Origin: JAWXTP01 sp044433415
GTDB taxonomy: Bacteria; Bacteroidota; Bacteroidia; Bacteroidales; Rikenellaceae
Length of the DNA stretch: 46,592 nt
Direction of reading: 5' to 3'
Assembly (NCBI GenBank): GCA_044433415.1
Contig: JAWXTP010000009.1
Location: forward strand, 1-46,592
In this document: positions 32,827 to 41,745 of the stretch, piece by piece
Layout: each line of letters starts with the position of its first letter
Position numbering within the stretch: the first letter of the stretch is position 1
The notes under the pieces: model-generated
What the model was told of the DNA's origin: nothing
The model's database searches: none
What the model saw: the letters and a program-made list of their open reading frames with translations, nothing else
Translations under genes and position numbers: made by a program

Positions 32827-33345
32827 CTATTTCTTTGTTGACATCCCTTCTGAAAGCTCAGACAACGCACTTATATCCTTAATAGAAAATTCTCCTACTA
32901 TATATAACAAAATATTCTTTTCATCACTTTTAACAAGCATCAAAAACTCACATTTCTTAATTCCTGCATGAGTTGCGAAGTAAAAAGCACTAGACTTTCC
33001 CTTATCATTAATTGACGATATTAGTTTATAATTTACACATTTTTTAGGTAGGTTAAACATACCTTCTTGTAGTTGACTATCAATGCCACCATCTGCTATA
33101 ATAGTTATAGACTCTATAGAACGAAGTAATCTAGCATTACTTTCGTTTCCACTTTCAATTAATTTAGCTGCTAACATTTCTGTCATTGCGGAACCTACTT
33201 CAACTATCTTTACGTCTTTATAGTTCCGATAACTATCGACAAATTCACTCATAATCATCTTATTATTCTCAAAAATAGTTTTCTCTTGAGCAAAACCTAC
33301 AACTGAGAATATAAAAAAACAAAATATTGATAATATCCTTTTCAT
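32827..33345 (-). CDS. DUF4252 exported protein
   Basis: A 172-residue protein with an N-terminal signal peptide (MKRILSIFCFFIFSVVGFAQ), matching the small exported DUF4252 proteins of Bacteroidota. Molecular function is unknown. Such proteins are usually found, as here, at the end of short operons with an ECF sigma factor. It follows the beta-barrel gene by 34 bp. The predicted location is the periplasm or outer-membrane face. There is no lipobox. Confidence 0.75.
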   Translation of the reverse strand: MKRILSIFCFFIFSVVGFAQEKTIFENNKMIMSEFVDSYRNYKDVKIVEVGSAMTEMLAAKLIESGNESNARLLRSIESITIIADGGIDSQLQEGMFNLPKKCVNYKLISSINDKGKSSAFYFATHAGIKKCEFLMLVKSDEKNILLYIVGEFSIKDISALSELSEGMSTKK

Positions 33346-33379
33346 AATCTTATAACTTTTTTTTCATAAGCACCATATA

Positions 33380-34213
33380 TTACAATGACAAGGTCAATCC
33401 TACTGAAAATACTTTTGCCTTTGGACCTACATCATTTCTAAATACATTAGTGAATGTATAATCTCCAAAAAAGCCTATTTTATTATACCTAACCTTCAAC
33501 ATTGCCCCTGCAATTACAGGATTTATACCCTTTATATTTCCATTTTTAACAATTGGTCTTTTGTATTTAGTATGTGCATTAATATTTAATCCAGCATATA
33601 CTCCAGGCTCTATATAAAATTTATTTTTCACTTTTAAAGACAAGGATAAAGGAACTCCTAGATATGCTGTAGTAAGTTTACTTTTCTTGTTAGATTCATC
33701 TATATCAACTGTTACAATCTTACCATCCTGATAGTCTATAGTTATATCATCTGCAAAAGTAAAATTAAAACATTTTAAATTAATCCCTGTTTTTAAGGTT
33801 AGTGCACCCTTAGAATCAAGGGGTGCTGATATTCCTACAAGATTACTACTAAAATATATTGATTTCCCTTGATTTAAATCCAGAAGATTTTTATCATCCA
33901 CAGTATTACTTGTATAGTCCGAAGAAATAAGAGTTGTAAACCCCATATTTATATCTGTTAAAATAGAAAATTTAACTTTATCAGTTTTTTTCTTTGATTT
34001 TGCAGCTGTCTTAACAGCAGCTCCTTTATGTTCTCCAAATACTATTTCATATCCTGCTAAATCTATGGTAACACCTCCATTTTTATCATTTTGACGAAGT
34101 GTTATTTTTTCGTTTCCATCAACATTAAATGTTGCTATAGTATCTTTATTCTGTGCTGAAATTTTTGCAAGTGCCACAGAAGCAATAAAAATAGTTAATA
34201 TAATATTTCTCAT
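33380..34213 (-). CDS. Outer-membrane beta-barrel protein
   Basis: A 277-residue exported protein with a signal peptide of about 20 residues (ending near SAQ). Residues from about 80 onward show the alternating pattern of short amphipathic strands and end in VFSVGLTLSL, an aromatic/hydrophobic C-terminal strand of the kind recognised by BAM. It resembles the PorT or OmpA-like barrel proteins of Bacteroidota. Ligand unknown. It is third in the ECF sigma operon, so its amount is probably set by that sigma factor. Confidence 0.75.
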   Translation of the reverse strand: MRNIILTIFIASVALAKISAQNKDTIATFNVDGNEKITLRQNDKNGGVTIDLAGYEIVFGEHKGAAVKTAAKSKKKTDKVKFSILTDINMGFTTLISSDYTSNTVDDKNLLDLNQGKSIYFSSNLVGISAPLDSKGALTLKTGINLKCFNFTFADDITIDYQDGKIVTVDIDESNKKSKLTTAYLGVPLSLSLKVKNKFYIEPGVYAGLNINAHTKYKRPIVKNGNIKGINPVIAGAMLKVRYNKIGFFGDYTFTNVFRNDVGPKAKVFSVGLTLSL

Positions 34214-34235
34214 AATTTATATGTTTTAATAGGAT

Positions 34236-34673
34236 TTATAATAATGATTCTAATGATATCATGGTTTCTGACAGCTCCGATATATGTTCAAAATATTTAG
34301 TTTGCTCTAGAGCAATTTCTACATCTGTTATTGGCTCTCCGTTTATGTAACAATATATCTCTGGCTCTGACTTTTGCTTTATATTATTAAGAGAAACAAA
34401 TCCAAAAACCAACACTACCGCTGCTGCCACAAACGTTGAAACAAGTTTAACTATACGGTAACTTTTCTTATGAGACCTAGATATTTCCACATCTTTATAA
34501 TCATCAGTCATTACTTCAAAAGCCCCTAACATGATTTGCAATGCTTTAAGCTCGTCGTCAAGTTGCTGTTCCTTAGCTAATAGTTGCCGCAATTCCTGCT
34601 CTTCAATATTCGTAATTGTAGCATCCCAATACTTTGAGGCTAATGTTTCTATTCTATTTTGTTGTTCTGTCAT
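34236..34673 (-). CDS. Single-pass membrane protein, probable anti-sigma factor
   Basis: A 145-residue protein with a cytoplasmic N-terminal part of about 70 residues (EQQNRIETLASKYWDATI, QELRQLLAKEQQLDDEL), one membrane helix at about 73-95 (KLVSTFVAAAVVLVFGF) and a short periplasmic tail. It overlaps the sigma-factor gene by 4 bp (ATGA), which implies translational coupling. Position and topology fit an anti-sigma factor, but I do not see a ZAS zinc motif. The role is therefore inferred from context. Confidence 0.65.
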   Translation of the reverse strand: MTEQQNRIETLASKYWDATITNIEEQELRQLLAKEQQLDDELKALQIMLGAFEVMTDDYKDVEISRSHKKSYRIVKLVSTFVAAAVVLVFGFVSLNNIKQKSEPEIYCYINGEPITDVEIALEQTKYFEHISELSETMISLESLL

Positions 34674-35161
34674 AGCTTCATGTGTTTAATTATTATATTC
34701 TTTAATGCTATTCTTGCGCGTGAAAGTATCATCCTTACGTTTGTTTCTTCTATATTGAATATACAAGCTATCTCTTTTGTTTCATAACCTTCTATATCCT
34801 TTAGATGCAAAACCTCTCGTTGTCTATCGGGAAGCAGACTTATAGCATGTCTCACCATATTAATTTTATCGCTTACATCTATACTTTGTTCATAAGAATA
34901 ATTTCTTTCATTAGGTTCTTCATATCGCCACCGCTTTTTAAACCTCAGTCTATCATAACAACCATTACGCACAGCAGTCATAGCAAATGAAACGGAGGAA
35001 GGCCCAACTTTAAGTTTTTCTCTTTCCTTCCACAATCGCTCAACAACACCAGAAACAACATCTTGAGCATCGGGCTCAGATTGCAGAATTGCTACCGCAA
35101 AACGCAACATCTGCCCTCTTATGTTTTCGATATAAATATTAAATTCTGTTATTGTCATCAT
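34670..35161 (-). CDS. ECF-type RNA polymerase sigma factor
   Basis: A 163-residue extracytoplasmic-function sigma factor. Region 2 is at about 10-75 (AVAILQSEPDAQDVVSGVVE and the -10-recognising part), and region 4 at about 105-155 with the helix-turn-helix (LPDRQREVLHLKDIEGYETK). It is the first gene of a four-gene operon with a likely anti-sigma, a beta-barrel and a DUF4252 protein. Two adjacent ATG codons could serve as start (35161 or 35158). It probably recognises its own promoter, giving positive feedback after release from the anti-sigma. Confidence 0.92.
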   Translation of the reverse strand: MMTITEFNIYIENIRGQMLRFAVAILQSEPDAQDVVSGVVERLWKEREKLKVGPSSVSFAMTAVRNGCYDRLRFKKRWRYEEPNERNYSYEQSIDVSDKINMVRHAISLLPDRQREVLHLKDIEGYETKEIACIFNIEETNVRMILSRARIALKNIIIKHMKL

Positions 35162-35186
35162 TAATTAATTTGCATTCTCATATATG

Positions 35187-35213
35187 ATACGTCTAAGGTA
35201 GGGTAAATGTAAC
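35187..35213 (-). promoter_or_regulatory. Candidate autoregulated ECF promoter
   Basis: On the minus strand GTTAC (35209-35213) and CGTAT (35187-35191) are separated by 17 nt, an ECF-like -35/-10 layout just upstream of the sigma gene. The housekeeping TAnnTTTG motif is absent here, which supports self-recognition. Confidence 0.4.
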
Positions 35214-35252
35214 AAAAAATAAAAAAAGGTTGACTCAAGAGGCTAGAAACAA

Positions 35253-35297
35253 AACAATCAACCCCTGTTACATAGCATGTAGCAGGGGTTGATTGTT
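35253..35297 (-). terminator. Terminator at the end of the acpP-to-EamA run
   Basis: A perfect 15-bp stem (AACAATCAACCCCTG with CAGGGGTTGATTGTT), extended by an inner TACAT/ATGTA pairing. T-rich sequence follows on the minus strand. It lies 54 bp beyond the EamA stop. Confidence 0.85.
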
Positions 35298-35350
35298 TGT
35301 TGTGGGTGCTTATGGGTCACCTTCTTAAATATAGAATAAAAATATAGAAT

Positions 35351-36274
35351 TTACTTATCTCCTAGCTTCTTTTTTGGAGAATATTGTAAAATAATAATAG
35401 ACAAAGATATAATAGCGATACCCACTACCTCCTGCCATGAAGGATTCTCACCTTTAATAAACAACCACGTCATAACAGCACCCACTATAGGGATAATAAA
35501 TTTCCAGATATTAACCTCTGAGGTTTTTACCCCATCCTGTCCTAGAAGGTAATACCACATAGAAAAACCTGCGGCAGGAATTAAGGCTAACCAAAGAATA
35601 GCAAAATAAAATTCTACTGGTGGGTGATTTAAGGTTATAGGCTCAAAAAGTAGAGCTGTAATAAACAACATAATACCTCCTGAGAAGTTAGCAAACGACG
35701 TTAAAGCAACAGGAGAAACTCCTCTATGCTTATTTTTCACGACAATGATATTAGTTGTTGCACCCACAAGATTACTTATCAGCAACAAAGAAATACCATA
35801 ATAAAACTTATCCCCTAATTCAACACTACCCCCTTTAGCCAAGGTTATAAATATTATACCTGCAAAACCTAGAACAACAGAAAAGAGCTTACGTGCTGAG
35901 AATTTATCATCTTCTAAAGTAAAATGCGCTAGTATAGTCACAAAGATAGGTCCAGCACCTACAACTATAGCTGCTACAGCCCCTGGCACTTTATCCAACC
36001 CCATAAAGAACAACCCATACTGTATAAAAGTTTGAATCACTCCAAAAAGAAGCATATACTTCCAATGCTTAAACATTGACAAGAAACTACTCTTTTGCAT
36101 CAATAACATAGGCACCAACAAAAGTCCTGCAAGGGAAAATCTTATCCCCGATAACATTATAGGACTACAGTACTGAAAGCCTATTTTTGCACCTGCAAAG
36201 GCCGAACCCCACAGAAAGCAAGATGCCACAATTAAGAAAAAATATAAAGGTGAATTTACAAAAGGTTTTTTCAT
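35351..36274 (-). CDS. EamA/DMT-family transporter
   Basis: A 307-residue inner-membrane protein with ten predicted helices in two repeated EamA halves (ASCFLWGSAFAGAKIG near the N terminus; SLLLISNLVGATTNII in the second half). The family exports amino acids, other metabolites or drugs; the substrate cannot be read. Its start overlaps the ispH stop by one base, so it is translated from the same mRNA. The C terminus is a positively charged tail (YSPKKKLGDK) on the cytoplasmic side. Confidence 0.88.
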   Translation of the reverse strand: MKKPFVNSPLYFFLIVASCFLWGSAFAGAKIGFQYCSPIMLSGIRFSLAGLLLVPMLLMQKSSFLSMFKHWKYMLLFGVIQTFIQYGLFFMGLDKVPGAVAAIVVGAGPIFVTILAHFTLEDDKFSARKLFSVVLGFAGIIFITLAKGGSVELGDKFYYGISLLLISNLVGATTNIIVVKNKHRGVSPVALTSFANFSGGIMLFITALLFEPITLNHPPVEFYFAILWLALIPAAGFSMWYYLLGQDGVKTSEVNIWKFIIPIVGAVMTWLFIKGENPSWQEVVGIAIISLSIIILQYSPKKKLGDK

Positions 36275-37161
36275 TATATGTTTTTATTTTTTAGCGAAGA
36301 ACAAATATCATTTTTCACCTGCTCCATTAGCCATTTTGGTGTAGATGTAGCACCACAAATTCCGATTTTCTCTACACCTTCTAATTTGCTCCAATCTATT
36401 TGAGAGCTATTTTCAATTTTATAACAATTAGTGTTAACTTCTAGACAATTTTCATATAAGGCCTTACCATTTGAGCTATCTTTCCCACTCACAAACAATA
36501 TAACATCATATTTCTTTGAAAATTCCTGCAAATGCTCATAACGATTAGCAACTTGTCTACAGATGGTATCTTTAATAGTTACGTCTTTATTACCTAACTT
36601 AGACGTTTCTTCTATAATAGTATCTTTTACCTCTTTAAAATCACCCAGGCTTTTTGTTGTCTGAGACAAGAAATAAATAGGTTTTGAAAAATCTACATTA
36701 CCATATAGGTCACTCATTTTTTCAACAATTATAGCTCTGCCATCATCTACCTGACCTGCTAAACCTATAACTTCGGGATGTCCTTTTTTGCCAAGTATAA
36801 TAACCTGACCACCAATAGGTTTCATCTGTTCATAAGCACGACGTACTAATCGCTGAATTGAAGCTACAACTTTACATGTAGCATCAATTATCTTAATATT
36901 ATTTTGTTTTGCTTTCTCATAAGTAGCGGGAGGTTCTCCATGGGCTCTAATAAGAACGGTATCATTTGTCAAAGCATTAAACTCGTCCATAGTAATAGAA
37001 GTCAACCCTAAGTCGTGTAACCTTCCCATTTCCACCTTATTATGCATCAAATCGCCTAAACAATAAAGAGAGTTGCCTTTTAACAATTCCTCCTCAGCTT
37101 GATTTATGGCAGTGACAACACCAGGACAGAAACCTGACTTCTCATCAATATCAACAATCAT
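36274..37161 (-). CDS. ispH: 4-hydroxy-3-methylbut-2-enyl diphosphate reductase
   Basis: Last step of the MEP isoprenoid pathway: HMBPP to IPP and DMAPP, using a 4Fe-4S cluster. It is 295 aa. The three cluster cysteines are visible: Cys12 in GFCPGV, one in DATCKVV near 94, and one in KDTICRQVANR near 200. Other motifs are RAHGEPP near 74, the GHPE stretch near 127 and CGATSTPKWLMEQV near 275. It overlaps the 3' end of cmk by 11 bp, as often seen in Bacteroidota. Confidence 0.96.
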   Translation of the reverse strand: MIVDIDEKSGFCPGVVTAINQAEEELLKGNSLYCLGDLMHNKVEMGRLHDLGLTSITMDEFNALTNDTVLIRAHGEPPATYEKAKQNNIKIIDATCKVVASIQRLVRRAYEQMKPIGGQVIILGKKGHPEVIGLAGQVDDGRAIIVEKMSDLYGNVDFSKPIYFLSQTTKSLGDFKEVKDTIIEETSKLGNKDVTIKDTICRQVANRYEHLQEFSKKYDVILFVSGKDSSNGKALYENCLEVNTNCYKIENSSQIDWSKLEGVEKIGICGATSTPKWLMEQVKNDICSSLKNKNI

Positions 37162-37843
37162 AACCTTTTGATTTTAGCAAATTTTCAAACCACTCCATCT
37201 GTCCCTCTAAAGTCATAAAAGAATTGTCTAATACAATTGCATCATCCGCTTTACGTAATGGACTTTCTGAACGGTTTTCATCTTGAAAATCACGACTTTC
37301 AACATTAACTTTTATTTCCTCTAAGCTAACAGTATCACCTTTAGCAGTAAGTTCTTTAAAACGTCTTTCAGCACGTACATCAACAGAAGCTGTCATAAAT
37401 AATTTAATCTCAGCTGAAGGGAAGACAGTAGTTCCTATGTCACGACCATCCATTACTATACCCTTTTCTTTACCCAGGTCTTGTTGTAGCTTTACTAAAA
37501 GCTCGCGCACCTGCTTAATAGCACTAACTCGACTAACAAAGCTACTAACTTTTATAGTGCGAATTTCATTCTCAACACATACTCCATTAAGGTAAGCATC
37601 ACTTTTGCCTTTATCAGCATTGTATTTGAAATATATATCCAACTTATCTAAAGATGAAATAATAGCAGTCTCATCTACTTTTTCTCCATCAATAAAACCA
37701 TTTTGTTGAGCAAAATAAGTAACAGTTCTATACATTGCTCCTGTGTCAATAAACACGTAACTCATTTTCTGAGCTATCATTTTAGCGAAAGTACTCTTTC
37801 CACATGAAGAGTGACCATCTACGGCAATAATTATCTTATTCAT
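37151..37843 (-). CDS. cmk: Cytidylate kinase
   Basis: Phosphorylates CMP and dCMP with ATP for nucleotide recycling. It is 230 aa. The P-loop is DGHSSCGKST near 9-18, followed by the FIDTGAMYR substrate motif near 31-39, MDGRDIGTTVFP near 130 and a LID with several Arg residues (VDVRAERRFKE). It abuts the LysE-type gene with no gap and overlaps ispH, so the block is tightly coupled. Confidence 0.96.
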   Translation of the reverse strand: MNKIIIAVDGHSSCGKSTFAKMIAQKMSYVFIDTGAMYRTVTYFAQQNGFIDGEKVDETAIISSLDKLDIYFKYNADKGKSDAYLNGVCVENEIRTIKVSSFVSRVSAIKQVRELLVKLQQDLGKEKGIVMDGRDIGTTVFPSAEIKLFMTASVDVRAERRFKELTAKGDTVSLEEIKVNVESRDFQDENRSESPLRKADDAIVLDNSFMTLEGQMEWFENLLKSKGYDC

Positions 37844-38500
37844 TTAGAGTATATCTTTTAATTTTTCTAATTCAGTTTGGAAAACAGCACCAATTACAGC
37901 AACTAATCCTAAAGTAAAAATCACTGCACCAGCAACCTTATTTATAATCACTAGATGATAGGGTTTAAACTTGAGCCTTATCTTATTAATAGTATAAGTC
38001 AATGTTAACCACCACATTGAAGCTCCACAAAACACTCCTAGAATCACAAAAAGTCCATTAAGGAAAGACATATTATGATTATCAACACCTACAGTAGTAA
38101 AAAGTGCTATGAAAACTAATATATAAGTGGGGTTAGCTATCGTTAGTCCTAAAGTTGAAAAATAATCTTTAAAATAGTCATTACTTACAGTACGATTTTT
38201 TCTAACATAAAGCGAACTCTTCTTGAAATAAATAGACACTCCAATAGCCATAATTATAGCACCTCCAAGAACAGTCATTAACTGCATCTGGCTCTCTATA
38301 AAACTCATCACTATTGAGTAAAAGAAAATCGCTATAATTGCAAATATTGTATCAGCAGTTGCTGCTCCTAGTCCAGAATAAAACCCTGAACGAAACTTCT
38401 TACTTAGTGTACGTTGTATACACAAAACACCAATAGGACCTAAGGGAATAGATCCCAAAAGTCCCATTAATATACCTTTAAAAAGCATTACCAAATCCAT
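37844..38500 (-). CDS. LysE-family exporter
   Basis: A 218-residue inner-membrane protein with about six helices. The N-terminal motif GLLGSIPLGPIGVLCIQRTL matches LysE/RhtB-type amino-acid exporters. Substrate unknown. It lies directly upstream of cmk with no intergenic bases. The 133-bp gap before it contains CATCTTTG (38538-38545, minus strand), one base off a promoter consensus, so transcription may restart here after rnc. Confidence 0.85.
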   Translation of the reverse strand: MDLVMLFKGILMGLLGSIPLGPIGVLCIQRTLSKKFRSGFYSGLGAATADTIFAIIAIFFYSIVMSFIESQMQLMTVLGGAIIMAIGVSIYFKKSSLYVRKNRTVSNDYFKDYFSTLGLTIANPTYILVFIALFTTVGVDNHNMSFLNGLFVILGVFCGASMWWLTLTYTINKIRLKFKPYHLVIINKVAGAVIFTLGLVAVIGAVFQTELEKLKDIL

Positions 38501-38633
38501 AAATCTGTGAATTAATCATGTAAGCCACACTAAAATACAAAGATGAAACTTATAAATCTAAAAACGTAAAGTCCAATTATAAAAGTTACTTAATGTACTT
38601 AGTGTTATAATTTTAGGGGAGTCTAAAACCTCT

Positions 38634-39374
38634 TTAAAATTTTAGATTTAACTTAGAAGCTGCATTTTTACAAGCTCTTTGTTCTGCCTCTTTCTTAGAA
38701 TTCCCTATACCATAACCATACTCAACACCATCAATTTTAGCCACTGCCACAAAGTATTGATTTTTAGGGTCATCTTTACTTGTTTCAAGATCAGTAAAAA
38801 TAGTTAATTTAGCACGTTTTTTCTGTGCCCACTCTATTAATCTACTTTTATTATCCGTTTCGGTATCAATAAGAGCCTGAATGTCAACAAAGTTTGCAAA
38901 AATCCTATTTATTAACAGTCTATTACAACAATCAAACCCTTTATCAAGATACAAAGCACCAATTATAGCCTCAAAAGCATCACCATAGATGTTTCTACGT
39001 GCAACTGCACCATAGCTATTTTGACTAATAATGTACTTATCTAAACCAATCTTATGAGATAAATCATTTAATGAGTTTCTACTTACTATTCTTGAACGCA
39101 ATTGGGTTAAGTAACCCTCACTCTCATAAGGGAAATCTATATAAAGCATATCTGAAACTATAGACTCAATTACAGCATCTCCAAGAAATTCTAGTCGCTC
39201 ATTATTAATATGAGTGCCATCCTCTAAAATAACAGAAGCTGACTTATGTACCAAAGCCAGCTTATATAACTCAATATTATTCGGACATATTCCGAAAATA
39301 TTTTTCACCATTTTGTAATATTGTTTGTCTTTAGAAAAAGAAGCTCTAAAGACAAACAACAAACTATCTATCAT
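38634..39374 (-). CDS. rnc: Ribonuclease III
   Basis: Double-strand-specific endoribonuclease for rRNA and mRNA processing. It is 246 aa. The catalytic signature ERLEFLGDAVIE is near 59-70 and the second acidic site GDAFEAIIGALYLDKG near 130-145. A double-stranded RNA-binding domain occupies about 175-245 (KSRLIEWAQKK, then KKEAEQRACKNAASKL). It lies 5 bp after fabF, part of the classic acpP-fabF-rnc group. It may cleave the intercistronic hairpins in its own operon, which is inference. Confidence 0.97.
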   Translation of the reverse strand: MIDSLLFVFRASFSKDKQYYKMVKNIFGICPNNIELYKLALVHKSASVILEDGTHINNERLEFLGDAVIESIVSDMLYIDFPYESEGYLTQLRSRIVSRNSLNDLSHKIGLDKYIISQNSYGAVARRNIYGDAFEAIIGALYLDKGFDCCNRLLINRIFANFVDIQALIDTETDNKSRLIEWAQKKRAKLTIFTDLETSKDDPKNQYFVAVAKIDGVEYGYGIGNSKKEAEQRACKNAASKLNLKF

Positions 39375-39379
39375 ATAAA

Positions 39380-40627
39380 TTAGATTTTTTTCATTATAAC
39401 AGTTGAGTTGTGACCACCAAAACCAAATGTATTGCTTAAAGCATATTTAACATCACGTTTTTGCGCTGTACCTAACGTAAGGTTTAATTTTGGATCGATA
39501 TTTGGATCTAACTCATTACAGTTAATTGTTGGAGGTATAATTCCTTTAGTCATAGTCATGATACATACTAAAGACTCAAGAGCTCCAGCAGCACCTAATA
39601 AGTGACCTGTCATAGATTTTGACGAACTGATATTAAGGTTATATGCATGATCACCAAAAGTAGACAAGATACCTTTAATTTCTGCAAGGTCTCCAACAGG
39701 AGTTGAAGTACCGTGAGTATTAACATAATCTATATCTTCAAGAGCAATTTCTGCATCCTTAATAGCACTTAACATAGAACGTTTAGCACCATCTCCTTCT
39801 GGATGTGGAGCTGTTAAGTGATAAGCATCAGCACTCATACCGCCACCTAAAACTTCGCAATATATTTTAGCGCCACGAGCTACAGCGTGATCATATTCTT
39901 CAAGAATAAGAGCTGCTGCACCTTCACCAATAACAAAACCGTCACGAGTAGCATCAAAAGGACGCGATGCTGTAGTTGGCTCATCATTACGAGTAGAAAG
40001 AGCTTGCATAGCACCAAATCCACCTACACCAGCTTCGACGATAGCAGCTTCTGAACCACCTGTTAAGATGATATCTGCTTTACCCATGCGGATTTGATAA
40101 AGAGAATCTATAATAGCATGATTAGATGATGCACATGCTGATACAGTACAATAGTTTGGTCCTCTAAAACCAAACTTCATTGAAATTTGACCAGCTGCGA
40201 TATCTGAAATCATTTTTGGAATAAAAAATGGGCCATAACGTGGCGTTCCATTACCTGTAGCAAAACCTGCTGCCTCCTCTTGGAAAGTAATAATACCGCC
40301 AATTCCTGATGCCCAGATAACTCCAGCATTGTCTTTGTCGATAGCCTCTAAATCAAGAGCAGAATCTATAACAGCTTGCTCAGCGGCAACTAACGCAAAT
40401 TGTGCATACTTATCAAGTTTACGAGCTTCCTTTCTGTCAAAATGATTATTTGCGTTAAACCCTTTTACCTCACAAGCAAATTTAGTTTTAAAATTTGATG
40501 CGTCAAAGTTAGTTATATTATCTGAACCACTAACACCGTTTTCAAGGTTTTGGAAAAACTCTTCAATATTATTACCTAATGGATTTATTGTGCCAATACC
40601 TGTTACAACGACCCTTCTTTGTTTCAT
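39380..40627 (-). CDS. fabF: Beta-ketoacyl-ACP synthase II
   Basis: Elongating condensing enzyme of fatty acid synthesis, 415 aa. The Cys-His-His triad is present: Cys165 in TVSACASSNHA, one His in NTHGTSTPVGD near 306 and the other in SMTGHLLGAAG near 342. The C-terminal GFGGHN loop is intact. It follows acpP after an 84-bp gap that contains a strong hairpin, and is followed by rnc. Confidence 0.97.
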   Translation of the reverse strand: MKQRRVVVTGIGTINPLGNNIEEFFQNLENGVSGSDNITNFDASNFKTKFACEVKGFNANNHFDRKEARKLDKYAQFALVAAEQAVIDSALDLEAIDKDNAGVIWASGIGGIITFQEEAAGFATGNGTPRYGPFFIPKMISDIAAGQISMKFGFRGPNYCTVSACASSNHAIIDSLYQIRMGKADIILTGGSEAAIVEAGVGGFGAMQALSTRNDEPTTASRPFDATRDGFVIGEGAAALILEEYDHAVARGAKIYCEVLGGGMSADAYHLTAPHPEGDGAKRSMLSAIKDAEIALEDIDYVNTHGTSTPVGDLAEIKGILSTFGDHAYNLNISSSKSMTGHLLGAAGALESLVCIMTMTKGIIPPTINCNELDPNIDPKLNLTLGTAQKRDVKYALSNTFGFGGHNSTVIMKKI

Positions 40628-40659
40628 ATCTAAAAAATTCTTGTGATAAAAAATGAAAT

Positions 40660-40681
40660 GGTCTCGTTTCTAAACGAGACC
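40660..40681 (-). other. Intercistronic hairpin between acpP and fabF
   Basis: GGTCTCGTTT and AAACGAGACC form a 9-10 bp perfect stem with a 2-4 nt loop. On the minus strand a loose U-rich stretch (ATTTCATTTTTT) follows. It probably acts as an attenuator or mRNA stabiliser that lets acpP be made in excess over fabF. Confidence 0.6.
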
Positions 40682-40711
40682 TATTTCTGATTGTTTTGTA
40701 CTAATCTCTAG

Positions 40712-40948
40712 TTACGCTTTTTTAGCTTCGATGTAAGTAACTGCATCTCCGACAGTAGTAATTTTTTCTGCATCTTCGTCTGGAATTTGGATATCAAATT
40801 CTTTTTCGAATTCCATTATTAGTTCTACAGTGTCTAATGAATCTGCACCTAAATCGTTAGTAAAACTTGCTGTAGGAATTGCACTTTCTGCTTCTACTCC
40901 TAATTTCTCAACGATGATTTCTACAACTTTAGAAGAAATTTCTGACAT
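40712..40948 (-). CDS. acpP: Acyl carrier protein
   Basis: Small acidic carrier of acyl chains on a 4'-phosphopantetheine arm attached at Ser37 in GADSLDTVEL. I choose the ATG at 40948 (78 aa, the normal ACP length); a TTG seven codons upstream is an unlikely start. The four-helix ACP pattern is complete, ending TVGDAVTYIEAKKA. First gene of the acpP-fabF-rnc run, with its own promoter. Confidence 0.97.
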   Translation of the reverse strand: MSEISSKVVEIIVEKLGVEAESAIPTASFTNDLGADSLDTVELIMEFEKEFDIQIPDEDAEKITTVGDAVTYIEAKKA

Positions 40949-41013
40949 AATTATAATTTTTAAGTTCAACTATATTGTTCTATTATAATGTAAATTTAGA
41001 ACATATTTTTTTA

Positions 41014-41021
41014 CAAAGGTA
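41014..41021 (-). promoter_or_regulatory. acpP promoter (-7 element)
   Basis: TACCTTTG on the minus strand fits TAnnTTTG and gives a leader of about 60 nt. The -33 TTG is not evident. No matching plus-strand promoter for purN is visible in the 131-bp divergent gap. Confidence 0.5.
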
Positions 41022-41100
41022 TAAAAATTTACTAAAAATCATAAAAATTCTAATTATTTTTTTTAAATTTACATACGCATGATTTATTAAATATCTAAAT

Positions 41101-41676
41101 ATGAATAAGATAGCTATTTTTGCTTCAGGCAATGGAACTAACGCAGAAAACGTAATTAAGCACTTTATTGGCTCTAAAAATTGTAAAGTTTCTGTATTGA
41201 TATGTAATAAATCAGATGCTTATGTTATGAAGCGATCTGAGAAATTTTGCATAAATACTTATCTGTGTCCGCGTGCTAAATTTCAAAACGGTGACGTGCT
41301 AAAAATGTTAATTGATATGGAAATTGATTACATTATTTTAGCTGGTTTTCTACTTATGCTTCCTGCTGATATTATTACTCATTACAATAATAAAATTATA
41401 AACATTCACCCTTCACTACTACCTAAATATGGAGGTAAAGGGATGTATGGAGATAATGTTCATAAAGCTGTAAGCGAAAATGGCGATACTAAAACAGGGA
41501 TTACAATACATTTAGTCAATGAGGAGCTTGATAAAGGTGAGATATTATTTCAAACAGAATGCAATATCGCTGCTCACGAAGATTTTTCCTCTATAGCAAC
41601 AAAAGTTCACAACCTTGAAAAGGAGTATTTTCCTAAAGTAATAGAGGACTTTATTCTTGGCAAAGGGAGTCTTTAA
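41101..41676 (+). CDS. purN: Phosphoribosylglycinamide formyltransferase
   Basis: Third step of de novo purine synthesis: transfers a formyl group from 10-formyl-THF to GAR. It is 191 aa. The phosphate loop is ASGNGTNAENV near 8-18. The catalytic residues are Asn101 and His103 in NIHPSLLPKYGGKG, with the Asp in NEELDKGEI near 142. It is divergent from acpP and followed 69 bp later by the threonine aldolase gene, which may be cotranscribed. Confidence 0.95.
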   Translation: MNKIAIFASGNGTNAENVIKHFIGSKNCKVSVLICNKSDAYVMKRSEKFCINTYLCPRAKFQNGDVLKMLIDMEIDYIILAGFLLMLPADIITHYNNKIINIHPSLLPKYGGKGMYGDNVHKAVSENGDTKTGITIHLVNEELDKGEILFQTECNIAAHEDFSSIATKVHNLEKEYFPKVIEDFILGKGSL

Positions 41677-41745
41677 AAAAACGTATTTATTTATAAGAGG
41701 CATGACCTCTATCAAACAATAATAAACAATTAAAATTCACTTATT

